NCBI GenBank assembly: GCA_001281695.1
Contig: LJIE01000001.1
Span: 564,107-628,106, forward strand
DNA: 64,000 bases
From: a bacterium 336/3
Lineage (GTDB): Bacteria; Bacteroidota; Bacteroidia; Cytophagales; Thermonemataceae
Reading direction: 5' to 3'
This document shows, piece by piece, positions 35,921-44,376 of this stretch (its first letter is position 1; every line of letters begins with the position of its first letter). The notes beneath the pieces were generated by a model that saw only the letters and a program-made list of their open reading frames with translations, did no database searches and was not told where the DNA came from. Made by a program: the position numbers and the translations under genes.

Positions 35921-38080
35921 ATGAGAATTTGGGGTGTTATCTTGAGCTTTGGAGCTATCCTTGCTATTTCTTCTTGTAAGCATTATCATAATGTTGCAGC
36001 ACATTATAATGGTTATTTCTTAGCAAATCAGAAAATGCTAGAAATAGAAAAAAAGCTATTCAATGAAAGAAAAGATAATTTTAACAGAATACTTTTTGTT
36101 TATCCTCCTTTAGACACCAATCAGCTAAAAGGCTTAAAAGCTGAATTCGATGATTGTATCAAAAAGGCTGCTTTTGCCATAGAACGTCATGAACAAAGCG
36201 ACTGGACTGATGACGGTTACATATTAGTTGGGAAATCAAGGTTTTATAACAGAGAATATCAGGATGCTATCAATACATTCAAATATGTAAATGGTACTTC
36301 TAAAGATAAAATCACACAACAAAAGGCTCTCATAGAACTAATGAGGACTTATATCGAACAAAAAGAGTTTAATGATGCTGATATGGTAAAAAACTATCTT
36401 CGTAAAATGGAAGTAGAAAAAACTAATTTAGCTTCTTACTATCAAATACAAGCTCATTTTTATAGAACACGTAAAGATTATGATCGTGCTGGCAAAAGTT
36501 TGGAATTGGCTATTCCTGAAATGAAAAAAGGAGAGCAAAAAGCTAGATTATTATTCTTGCAGGGGCAAATTTACCAAAGACAGAAACAAAACGAAAAGGC
36601 TTTTGAAAGTTATCGGGCTGTTTTGAAAAATAAGCCTACTTACGAAATAGAACTGCAAACACAATTAGCAATGCTTCTGACAGGAGATTCTAGTGTTGTT
36701 TTTTCTGATAAAACTGAAAGAAAACTCCAAAAAATGTTAAAAGATTTTAAAAATCAGGATTTTTTGGATGAAATCTATTACGATTTGGCAGTCATAGAGC
36801 TAAGAAGAAAGAACTTGAGTAAATCAATTGAACTATTTCAAAAATCTTCTCAATCAAAAGGTTCAGGAGGACAAAAGCCTTATACATATTTACGTCTTGC
36901 TGAGATTCATTTTGATAAAATGCGAAAATATGAAACAGCAAAACTTTATTATGATAGTACAATCAAAGTGTTACCTAAAGATGAAGATGGTTACGAAAAA
37001 GTAGCAAAACGCCACGAAGTACTTGATGAATTTATTAAATATTTGCGTGTAGCTCAATTGGAAGATAGCCTTCAACGAATGGCAAAAATGTCTGAAAGTC
37101 AGTTAGATGATTATTTAGACTCAAATATTGCCAAACAAGTAAAAGCTGAAGTAGAAAGAAAAAAAGCATTAGATAAAGCTAAAAAACAAGCAGAATCAAA
37201 TAATCTACAACCCAATAAAGGAACACTTCAACAAGAACGGGATAAACAAAATAGTGAATGGTATTTTGATAACCTTACGCAAGTTGAAGAAGGTAAAAGA
37301 GAATTTAGAACTAGATGGGGAAATAGACCTTTGGCTGATAATTGGCGAAACCTCTCTAGAATTTCCAATGAAATTGATGAAAATACACCCAAAGATTTAG
37401 GGAACCCCAAAGAGCAAGCTATTGCTGAACAAGAATATATACAAAAAGAAGTAGCTAATAGAAAGCAAGGGATAAAAGTATTGTTGCCTAAAACTCCTGA
37501 ACAAATAGAAAAATCCCTTCTTGCTTGGGAAGGAGCTTCTTTTAATTTAGCTAAAATCTATCATTTTCAGTTAGAAGAATTGCCTGATGCAGAAAATACA
37601 TATTTGGATATTGTGAAAAGAATGTCTAAGAGTCAGTATGAAGCAGAAGTTTATTATTTATTGTATCTGCTCTATAATCAACAAAAAAATAGCTCAAAGG
37701 CTCAAGATATGAGAACTAATTTATTAGAAAAATATCCTAATTCGTTGTATGCAAAACTCATAGAAAACCCAAATTATCTTTTAGAGAATCAGACAAGAGA
37801 TGAGGCTGCTCAAAAAGAATATGCGATTATCTATGCACAAATGTATGAACAAAAGAAATTTAAAGAAACAATATTAGCATTGGGCGAACTATCAAAGAAA
37901 TACCCTAACAATACTATTCCTGATAAAATAGATGCTCTGAGAGTAATATGTATAGGAAAAACAGAAGAGCGTAAAAAGTTTGAAGAAGAAATGGAAGCAT
38001 TTTTTAAGAAATACCCAGATTCTAAACTGATGGAGCGATTCAAAGAAATGAACGCTGCTATTGAAGAGAAAAAACCTTAA
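35921..38080 (+). CDS. porW: type IX secretion system periplasmic lipoprotein PorW/SprE
   Basis: A 719-residue TPR lipoprotein. Signal sequence with lipobox ISSC near residue 19. The conserved N-terminus ('HYNGYFLANQKMLEIEKKLF...RILFVYPPLD') is characteristic of PorW/SprE. Multiple TPR units follow at about 90-330, a charged low-complexity region at about 380-430, the conserved 'WYFDN...EFRTRWGNRPLADNWR' segment, and further TPRs at the C-terminus. It is needed for type IX secretion and gliding in Bacteroidota. No other T9SS gene is in the window. Confidence 0.9.
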   Translation: MRIWGVILSFGAILAISSCKHYHNVAAHYNGYFLANQKMLEIEKKLFNERKDNFNRILFVYPPLDTNQLKGLKAEFDDCIKKAAFAIERHEQSDWTDDGYILVGKSRFYNREYQDAINTFKYVNGTSKDKITQQKALIELMRTYIEQKEFNDADMVKNYLRKMEVEKTNLASYYQIQAHFYRTRKDYDRAGKSLELAIPEMKKGEQKARLLFLQGQIYQRQKQNEKAFESYRAVLKNKPTYEIELQTQLAMLLTGDSSVVFSDKTERKLQKMLKDFKNQDFLDEIYYDLAVIELRRKNLSKSIELFQKSSQSKGSGGQKPYTYLRLAEIHFDKMRKYETAKLYYDSTIKVLPKDEDGYEKVAKRHEVLDEFIKYLRVAQLEDSLQRMAKMSESQLDDYLDSNIAKQVKAEVERKKALDKAKKQAESNNLQPNKGTLQQERDKQNSEWYFDNLTQVEEGKREFRTRWGNRPLADNWRNLSRISNEIDENTPKDLGNPKEQAIAEQEYIQKEVANRKQGIKVLLPKTPEQIEKSLLAWEGASFNLAKIYHFQLEELPDAENTYLDIVKRMSKSQYEAEVYYLLYLLYNQQKNSSKAQDMRTNLLEKYPNSLYAKLIENPNYLLENQTRDEAAQKEYAIIYAQMYEQKKFKETILALGELSKKYPNNTIPDKIDALRVICIGKTEERKKFEEEMEAFFKKYPDSKLMERFKEMNAAIEEKKP

Positions 38081-38160
38081 AAAATTTTATAGTAGAAAAC
38101 TTATTTTGGCAAGATAATTGTTTTAATATTTCCGTTCTACTATAACTATGATACATTCTT

Positions 38161-38194
38161 AAAAATCCACTTTTTGAAAAGTGGATTTTGTTTT
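38161..38194. terminator. bidirectional terminator between porW and recO
   Basis: A perfect 13-bp stem pairs AAAATCCACTTTT (38162-38174) with 38177-38189, with a very tight loop. T/A runs on both sides allow it to end both convergent genes. Confidence 0.88.
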
Positions 38195-38887
38195 TTATAA
38201 ACTTCTAAGAATATTAAGAGATTTTATCTCTCCAAAATACTCAAAATGAAATCGATAATAAGCCAAAAGGTAATTGAGTAGTTGTTTGCGAATGCTTGTC
38301 GGAATCTCTAAAGATTCAAAGTTTTGGGTTTGTTGTAACTTCTCTAACCATTGAATTTCAGGTTCAAAATAAGTAGGCTTTTGTTTAATAGCCTGAACCT
38401 GATATAGTTGTTCAAAAATAACAGAAGCATCTTTGCCCAAAAAACCCAGTTTTTCAATCAAGTGAACTAAAAAGTAAATCGGAAAATTTTCTGGATTTTG
38501 CGAAGCATCTAGAGCATTGAGTTCTGTTGCTAAAAAATCGTAAAGTTCTTGGTGTTCTTCTTCTCCTTGTAAGGTTTTGGAAAGTACTTCTGACAAGAAA
38601 AAAGCAATATTCATCTTCAAACCATCAAAGGGCAGGCTTTGATAGGGTTGTGGACATCTAATTTCTGATATCCTTTGCAACATATCTTTCCCCTCCTTAT
38701 GATAGACCACCATATCAAGCTGCGTAAGAGGCTGGAAAAGAGCAATTTTAAAAGTTGAACGTTCTTTTCTTACTCCATTTATAAGATAACTTTGTACTCC
38801 AAAGTTTTTGGTATAAACTTTAACAATGATAGAGGTTTCTTTATATTTAATAAAATGAATACAGATACCTTGAGTTTTGTGTAACAT
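38195..38887 (-). CDS. recO: DNA repair protein RecO
   Basis: A 230-residue protein. The N-terminal OB-fold begins 'GICIHFIKYKETSIIVKVYT', with the conserved 'GVRKERS' and 'LFQPLTQLDMVVYHKEG'. A helical C-terminal domain follows ('FPIYFLVHLIEKLGFL'). Length matches RecO of Bacteroidota. The zinc cysteines seen in some RecO proteins are absent. It mediates RecA loading and strand annealing in the RecFOR pathway. It is divergent from the thioredoxin gene. Confidence 0.9.
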   Translation of the reverse strand: MLHKTQGICIHFIKYKETSIIVKVYTKNFGVQSYLINGVRKERSTFKIALFQPLTQLDMVVYHKEGKDMLQRISEIRCPQPYQSLPFDGLKMNIAFFLSEVLSKTLQGEEEHQELYDFLATELNALDASQNPENFPIYFLVHLIEKLGFLGKDASVIFEQLYQVQAIKQKPTYFEPEIQWLEKLQQTQNFESLEIPTSIRKQLLNYLLAYYRFHFEYFGEIKSLNILRSL

Positions 38888-38947
38888 AATGAGTCTTCAA
38901 ATCGTATAACAATATAACAAAATCTAATCTCAAACAATTAAAAAAAT

Positions 38948-39349
38948 ATGAAATCATTATTCATTTCTTGCCTGTTGTTTTTTTGTGTACAGGTAAGCAA
39001 TGCTCAAGTCAGATTTTTTCAGGGTACATGGTCGGAGGCACTTACAGAAGCCCAAAAACAAAATAAAATACTTGTTGTTGATTTTTACACTACTTGGTGT
39101 GCCCCTTGTAAACTGATGACCAAAACCACATTTGCAGATACCAATGTGGGTGATTTTGCCAATGCTTATTTTATTCCATATAAAGTAGATTGTGAAAAGG
39201 GTGAGGGCATTAAATTGGCAGAAAAGTATGAAATAGACAGTTATCCAAGTATCTACTTTATTGATAAAACTGGTAATGTGGTTCGTAAAGAAATAGGTTA
39301 CAAATCGGCAATGGAATTCCTGAAAATTCTTCAAAAACAAAAGAACTAA
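38948..39349 (+). CDS. secreted thioredoxin-fold protein
   Basis: A 133-residue protein with signal peptide MKSLFISCLLFFCVQVSNAQ and a thioredoxin domain whose active site is W-C-A-P-C-K (after 'VVDFYTTW'). The cis-Pro region is 'IDSYPSIYFI'. It is likely a periplasmic thiol-disulfide reductase or DsbD/DsbE-like protein. The final codons form one arm of the shared terminator hairpin with the convergent gene (see the terminator at 39338). Confidence 0.9.
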   Translation: MKSLFISCLLFFCVQVSNAQVRFFQGTWSEALTEAQKQNKILVVDFYTTWCAPCKLMTKTTFADTNVGDFANAYFIPYKVDCEKGEGIKLAEKYEIDSYPSIYFIDKTGNVVRKEIGYKSAMEFLKILQKQKN

Positions 39350-39367
39350 GTAAGCTTAGTTCTTTTG
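39338..39367. terminator. bidirectional hairpin overlapping the 3' ends of two convergent genes
   Basis: A perfect 13-bp stem pairs CAAAAGAACTAAG (39338-39350) with 39355-39367, loop TAAG. It spans the stop codons of both the thioredoxin gene (39349) and the flavin reductase gene (39356). As a result both proteins end in Q-K-N. T-rich tracts follow in both directions. Confidence 0.75.
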
Positions 39368-40246
39368 TTGCATTAAAGTGAGCCATGCTTCTTGGATTTT
39401 ACCTTGTTCCAATAACTTTTGAGCATATTGGTGTAAAGCATTTTGCAGTTCTACATTTGAATGTGTACCTAAAAGTTTTTTTACCTCTACATCTTCAAAA
39501 TTTTTAATTTCTTCTTCTGAAGGTAATTGTTCTACATTGGCAAGTCTACCCAAATTATTTCCTGTAAGCACAGAACTATTTTTGATGAAAGAAGGAAGTT
39601 GGTCTATGCCTATTCCTTTTGTAAGTAAGGGTTTGGGAATTTCGAAAAGAGCATCCCCATTAGCTCTACAGTACCATTCTCCACCCATTCTGCCCACCAA
39701 ATCAATTTTTTTGGTGTTTATTTTACCTTTTTCATCTAAAATTTCCTCTTTGATGTGAGCCAAAACTACTTCACAAATAATTAAATTCCCTGCTCCACCA
39801 CCTGTACCTGTTTCTATAATTTGCAAAACTTTACATTCAAATGCCACAGGCGATTCGCCCACACGAGGAGGCTTTACCAATGTAGAAGGCATTTGTGTAA
39901 AACCAGCTTTTACAAACTCGTTTATCCCTTTATCATATTCAGTACTTGCAAGAGAAGTTTGTTCTACCATTGCATAATTGACAATATTAATAACCACCTC
40001 ACCTACTTCTTTCACATTTTCAAGGGTATGTTTCGTTGTATTATCTCGAACTCTTCTGGCAGGGGAGAAAATAAGAATGGGTGGGTTTGCCCCAAAAGCA
40101 TTAAAAAAGCTAAAAGGGCTTAAATTGATATGACCATCTTTATCTATCGTGCTTGCAAATGCAATAGGGCGAGGAGCAACTGCTGAAAGAAAATAACTAT
40201 GGAATTCAGCAACACTAACATCTTTTGGAGAAATTGTTTTTATCAT
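39356..40246 (-). CDS. flavin reductase family protein (FMN-binding split barrel)
   Basis: A 296-residue protein. The N-terminal ~200 residues show the flavin-reductase-like split barrel: 'AVAPRPIAFASTIDKDGHINLSPFSFFNAFGANPP' is its hallmark start, with 'RRVRDNTTKHT' and 'GRMGGEWYCR'. A helical C-terminal extension of about 90 residues follows. Members bind FMN and reduce flavins or act as oxidoreductases with unknown substrate. There is no signal peptide. The 3' end overlaps the shared terminator. Confidence 0.85.
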   Translation of the reverse strand: MIKTISPKDVSVAEFHSYFLSAVAPRPIAFASTIDKDGHINLSPFSFFNAFGANPPILIFSPARRVRDNTTKHTLENVKEVGEVVINIVNYAMVEQTSLASTEYDKGINEFVKAGFTQMPSTLVKPPRVGESPVAFECKVLQIIETGTGGGAGNLIICEVVLAHIKEEILDEKGKINTKKIDLVGRMGGEWYCRANGDALFEIPKPLLTKGIGIDQLPSFIKNSSVLTGNNLGRLANVEQLPSEEEIKNFEDVEVKKLLGTHSNVELQNALHQYAQKLLEQGKIQEAWLTLMQQKN

Positions 40247-40323
40247 GCTTATAAAATCAAAAATCAGGAAACAGAGGCAATATAGACCTTTTTCCTGATT
40301 TTTGATGTAAAGTTTTATAGATT

Positions 40324-41946
40324 TTAAGCTACCCCAGCATATTCTTTTTTCATTTTTAATAATTCAGTTTTAACTCGAATCATCTTTTTATCTGTGGTAT
40401 CTATATCTGCTGTAATAAGCCAGTCTTCAATTTCACGAACAGAAAAACTAAATGTAAAATTCTCTCTCAGCAAAGCATCCATTTCCTTTTCAGTTTTTTC
40501 AGTATTCTGCATCAAACCTTTTTGAGCAATAAGTTTTAAATATAACTCTACAGCTTTGTATGCATAAGCTTTTTCTATTTGAGAAAGTCTTTCAAGAAGA
40601 GTAAGAGCTTGGAAGAAATTATCAGTTAGGATATAGATTTCAATGGCATTGTTATAAGCAGGAATAAAATCTTTTTTCAGTCTGATAGCTTTTTCGTAAT
40701 CTTCTGCTGCTTGGTCGTATTTCTTTAAAATATGATAACAATTTGCCCTTCTAGTATAAGCATTATAGTCAGGAGTTGCTTGTAATGCTTTAGTGAAAGT
40801 TTCAATGGCTTCTTCATATTTTTTTTGTTCATAATAGACCATTGCCTCTTTTAGAAGAGTATCATACTCAGGACTATAAATATTGGCTTCAAAAAGTTCT
40901 TTATTCGTATTGTTATAAATAACTTGTTCTTCTACTTCTTCTTCAATGGTTGATGCTTGTAAAGATTCATTAATTTTTTGTTCAATTTGCTCAACCCACT
41001 CTCTATTATTGATTAAGCTATGTTCTTGTATTATTTCCTCTTTTGTATCTTCTACTTCTATCTCTTCTACTTGTGTAATTTCAATTTCTTCTTGCTTGTC
41101 AGTTGTGTTGAGATTGATGATTGTTTCTTGCTCTAAGGTTTCTTGAATAGGGTTTGTTATTTGATTAGGATTCTTAGGGGTTTCAGAAATAGTAATAATC
41201 TGTTCTTCTTGAGGTGTTTCAGCAATAGTTTCCTCTATTAGAGTTTCAGAAATGTCTGTTTTTTTGAGAACATCGTTAGCTATTTTTGCTTCTAAATCTG
41301 CTAATTTGGTCTGCATAAAGTTTGTCAATTCATTGACTTGACTTTGTGAAGAGCTTGTCACAGCATTTTTAGCAAAATATTGTTGCATTTCCTTACCCAG
41401 ATTTTCCTGCAAGGTATCTTTAATAATATTCTTCAAATGAGCATGTTGGTTATTGGCAAACTCATTCAGATAACGTTCCTGTTGGTCTTTGATATACTTG
41501 AGAGCAACCAAAAACAACATAATGCATAATGCAATAATGCCTAATCCACCGTACAATAACATAGACGCTTGTTGGTTTATTTGTTCTTGAAGAGTACCAA
41601 CATGGCTTTGCACTATGGTACTAACTTCTGATTTACGTTCATTTTTTAAATTTTTTAAGTCTGCAAGCTCTTGAGCATACTTTTTATCGGCTTGCTGCAA
41701 ATAAAGTTGTAATGTAGATAAAAGTTGCTTCTGATTTGTGGTGTCTTTTGCTGATAGTAACAGAAGCTGTGATTGTAAGTTTTGCAATTGAAATTGATAA
41801 TTACCTTCCAATAATCGAATTTTTTCTTCGAGTAATCTAGTATTATAGTTGCTTTTCTTTAAAGCTTCTTCATAGTCTTTTTGAGCAAAAGAAGCAAAAA
41901 AGGCAAATATTAAAGCCGTTATACAGTACAATTTCTTCATACTCAT
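40324..41946 (-). CDS. coiled-coil and TPR membrane-associated protein
   Basis: A 540-residue protein with a signal-like N-terminus (MSMKKLYCITALIFAFFASFAQ; M3 is an equally good start). Coiled coil spans about 22-120, a membrane helix about 130-150, and a second coiled coil about 155-225. A very acidic Glu/Thr-rich low-complexity stretch (about 230-330) precedes TPR repeats at about 355-460 ('YYEQKKYEEAIETFTKAL'). The layout suggests an envelope scaffold. No catalytic motif or named family is recognised. Confidence 0.72.
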   Translation of the reverse strand: MSMKKLYCITALIFAFFASFAQKDYEEALKKSNYNTRLLEEKIRLLEGNYQFQLQNLQSQLLLLSAKDTTNQKQLLSTLQLYLQQADKKYAQELADLKNLKNERKSEVSTIVQSHVGTLQEQINQQASMLLYGGLGIIALCIMLFLVALKYIKDQQERYLNEFANNQHAHLKNIIKDTLQENLGKEMQQYFAKNAVTSSSQSQVNELTNFMQTKLADLEAKIANDVLKKTDISETLIEETIAETPQEEQIITISETPKNPNQITNPIQETLEQETIINLNTTDKQEEIEITQVEEIEVEDTKEEIIQEHSLINNREWVEQIEQKINESLQASTIEEEVEEQVIYNNTNKELFEANIYSPEYDTLLKEAMVYYEQKKYEEAIETFTKALQATPDYNAYTRRANCYHILKKYDQAAEDYEKAIRLKKDFIPAYNNAIEIYILTDNFFQALTLLERLSQIEKAYAYKAVELYLKLIAQKGLMQNTEKTEKEMDALLRENFTFSFSVREIEDWLITADIDTTDKKMIRVKTELLKMKKEYAGVA

Positions 41947-42078
41947 TTCCGTAAACTTACAATAGTTGGCAATATACTAATATTTTATCAAAAAAGCAAA
42001 AAAAGAGAGCCTTTTTTAAATTATACGAGTTGTATAGAAATAAGTTTACTTGTTTATGAATAAATGCTTATGATATCA

Positions 42079-42567
42079 TCATAATAAATTTTGCAAGCTA
42101 ATATGGTTTAAATTTATGATAGCCTTATCTATTGAAAAATCTAATAACTCTAAAGCATTATCCTTTTTGAGCCATACAGCTTCTTTATCAAATTCATACC
42201 AAAATTCAAAATTAGAAGTATCTGTAAACTTGACATAATACACGATATGAAGTATTTCATGCGGGTTTGTGTCTTTATCAAGATGTACTAACTTTATGTC
42301 TGATACATTCAAAGAAAGTTCTGTGAATTGCTGAATAACACCTTTTGCCAAATCCAAAATATCTTCATCATCCCAGTCACAACCCCAGTATGTTTCTGAA
42401 AAAATCTGCCAACCTAAATAAAGGGTTGTCTCATTGGACTTTTGTGTTTTGTGAATGAAAAGAATCTCATTTTGTTCATTTTCTAACAAATAGACATAGC
42501 GAATATAATGAGTTATACTTAAATTATGTTTTTTAAGCAGAAGTTCAAATTTTTCGTTGTTGGTCAT
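42079..42567 (-). CDS. hypothetical protein, possibly a degenerate Nudix-fold protein
   Basis: A 162-residue protein. The strand pattern 'RYVYLLENEQNEILFIHKT...LGWQIFSE' followed by a helix 'DILDLAKGVIQQFTELSLNV' and 'VSDIKLVHLD...EILHIVYYVKF' is reminiscent of a Nudix fold. The Nudix box residues (REx2EE) are absent, so if related it is catalytically dead. No other family is recognised. It is divergent from the Mrr_N/McrB-like NTPase gene with 108 bases between, so a shared promoter region is possible. Confidence 0.55.
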   Translation of the reverse strand: MTNNEKFELLLKKHNLSITHYIRYVYLLENEQNEILFIHKTQKSNETTLYLGWQIFSETYWGCDWDDEDILDLAKGVIQQFTELSLNVSDIKLVHLDKDTNPHEILHIVYYVKFTDTSNFEFWYEFDKEAVWLKKDNALELLDFSIDKAIINLNHISLQNLL

Positions 42568-42675
42568 GATAAGTTTATTTTCACAACTGAAAATAGAAAT
42601 AAAATCCTAAAATGCAGTAAAAATCATTTTTTTTTTCTAAAATTGAGCATTAGAATTATACAAATCTGAATAACC

Positions 42676-43941
42676 ATGAATATAGCCTTCAAAGCCAAAG
42701 ATTTTTTTTACCCTGTTGTTACATTACTCAAAGAACATAAAAAGCCTCTAAAAGCTTCGGAAGTAGCACAAAAGATAATAGCTGGTTTGCCTTTAGAAAG
42801 AGAATCTGAATTTTGGGGAATGGTTCGCTTAAAACTAAAAAATCGTATCAGACAAGCTTCTTTGCATTTGGTGGAGGCTGGGATTATTCATACAACTAAG
42901 TCAAACCCTTACGGAAAAAAAGGCTGGTCTCTTACAGAGAAAGCTAAAAAAATGCAAATCAATGAAGAAGAACTGATTAAAGAAATTAGCCGTATTCTTC
43001 GTAAAAAAGCATCTAAAACACAAGAAAAAGAAGCAAATACATTTGTTCCTAAGGTAATAGCTTCTCGTAAAAAAAGAGAACAAACAGAGAGTTTTAGTAA
43101 AAATATTTTGCTTTATGGACCACCAGCTACAGGAAAAACTTCTCAAGCGATGGATATAGCAATTAAGATATTAGGTTTAGATAAACAAAAAATAAAAGAT
43201 AGTAAAAAAGCATTGAAAGCAGAACAAGGTAAAAGATTGGAAATCATATCTTTACATCCTAATTACCATTATGAGCATTTTGTAGAATATACAGATTCTA
43301 AAGGACATATCAGAGAGGGTATTTTAAAGAAAATGGCTCAAAGAGCAACAAAAAGTTATGAACAAAATCCTGAAAAACCTCAAAACTATATCCTGATTAT
43401 AGACGAAATGCATAGAGCTGAACCTGCAGAAATCTTTGGAGAGACTATCAGTGTATTAGGAGCAGATAAACGTATAGGAGAGGAAAATGAAATAGCAATT
43501 ACCTTAGCCAATTCTGGTGAATTATTCAGTTTGCCACCCAATTTGTATATTGTAGGCACTATCAATGTTGCTGAAATAGATTATAATACGGATAGTAGCT
43601 TTTTGCAACATTTTGAAATGATACCCATATATCCTCGTTACGACTTGCTCAATTTGAGTTATGGGGATTTTTTAAAAGCTCTCAATAAAAAAATTAGTTA
43701 TTATAAAGGAAGTGATTTTATGTTTGGGCATGGTTATTTATTACAATCGTCCAAAAGTTTAGATTTTATAAGAATTTTAAATCATCAGATTATTCCAACT
43801 CTTGGATACTATTTTGATACTCCCGAATTGGTAAGAGAAGTTTTACAAGCAGCGTTAGATGAAGCTGAAAGTACAAACGGACTTTTTGAGGTGTTGGAAA
43901 ATGAACTTCTGCATTTGGAGGTTATTCGTGTAAGTTGGTAA
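42676..43941 (+). CDS. McrB-like AAA+ NTPase with N-terminal Mrr_N-type winged helix
   Basis: A 421-residue protein. Residues about 8-95 form a winged helix like the Mrr N-terminal domain ('LKNRIRQASLHLVEAGII', 'KGWSLTEKA'). Walker A GPPATGKT is at 148-155, Walker B LIIDE at about 240-244. The loop equivalent to the McrB NTSDRS signature reads T-I-N297-V-A-E-I-D. The 'H-x-N-Y-H-Y-E-H-F-V-E' segment corresponds to the McrB 'TFHQSFGYEEFIEG' region. No McrC homologue is adjacent, unlike the mcrBC pair at 13188. It is followed after 12 bases by an InsA-like gene. Confidence 0.82.
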   Translation: MNIAFKAKDFFYPVVTLLKEHKKPLKASEVAQKIIAGLPLERESEFWGMVRLKLKNRIRQASLHLVEAGIIHTTKSNPYGKKGWSLTEKAKKMQINEEELIKEISRILRKKASKTQEKEANTFVPKVIASRKKREQTESFSKNILLYGPPATGKTSQAMDIAIKILGLDKQKIKDSKKALKAEQGKRLEIISLHPNYHYEHFVEYTDSKGHIREGILKKMAQRATKSYEQNPEKPQNYILIIDEMHRAEPAEIFGETISVLGADKRIGEENEIAITLANSGELFSLPPNLYIVGTINVAEIDYNTDSSFLQHFEMIPIYPRYDLLNLSYGDFLKALNKKISYYKGSDFMFGHGYLLQSSKSLDFIRILNHQIIPTLGYYFDTPELVREVLQAALDEAESTNGLFEVLENELLHLEVIRVSW

Positions 43942-43953
43942 TAATCATATACT

Positions 43954-44370
43954 ATGAAGCCTCAATGCCCAAAATGTAATTCCTTGAAAATTATTAAGAG
44001 TGGAGTAATTGCTGAAAGGCAAAGGTATAAATGTAAAGACTGCTCTTATTTTTTTACAGTACAAAAACCAGGCAAACAAATAGATAACTATTATGTGGTG
44101 AAGGCTTTACAGTTGTATCTAGAAGGTATAAGCTACCGTGAAATAGAACGAATTTTAGGAATTAGCCATGTTTCAGTAATGAATTGGGTACGAAAGTACA
44201 AAATTCATCCACCTGAAAACTACGATTACCATCCCACTTATAAAATTTTTAATCATCAGGAACTGGCAGAATTTATGCAGAATAGCTCAAATTTGAAAGG
44301 AACAGGTATGATTATTACTGAAATAGGGGATAAATTCATGCTCATTAAATGGGAAAGGTTTAAAAAGTAA
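43954..44370 (+). CDS. zinc-ribbon/HTH protein related to IS1 InsA, without transposase catalytic domain
   Basis: A 138-residue protein. The N-terminal zinc ribbon has C5-x2-C8 and C27-x2-C30 (QCPKCNS, YKCKDCSYFF). A helix-turn-helix at about 57-79 ('YREIERILGISHVSVMNW') matches InsA of IS1-type elements. The C-terminal ~50 residues are unrelated to a DDE transposase. No terminal inverted repeats or second ORF were found, so it is not an intact insertion sequence. The 12-base spacing to the McrB-like gene suggests a shared transcript; it may be a domesticated DNA-binding partner. Confidence 0.8.
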   Translation: MKPQCPKCNSLKIIKSGVIAERQRYKCKDCSYFFTVQKPGKQIDNYYVVKALQLYLEGISYREIERILGISHVSVMNWVRKYKIHPPENYDYHPTYKIFNHQELAEFMQNSSNLKGTGMIITEIGDKFMLIKWERFKK

Positions 44371-44376
44371 AAAATA

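Noticed and set aside
38957-39340. Long minus-strand ORF opposite the thioredoxin gene
   Set aside because: It mirrors a clear signal peptide plus WCAPCK protein, and its translation is Phe/Ile/Tyr-rich with no motif; it is a shadow frame.
43954-44370. Intact IS1-type insertion sequence
   Set aside because: Only the InsA-type DNA-binding part is present; no catalytic ORF, inverted repeats or target-site duplication were seen.
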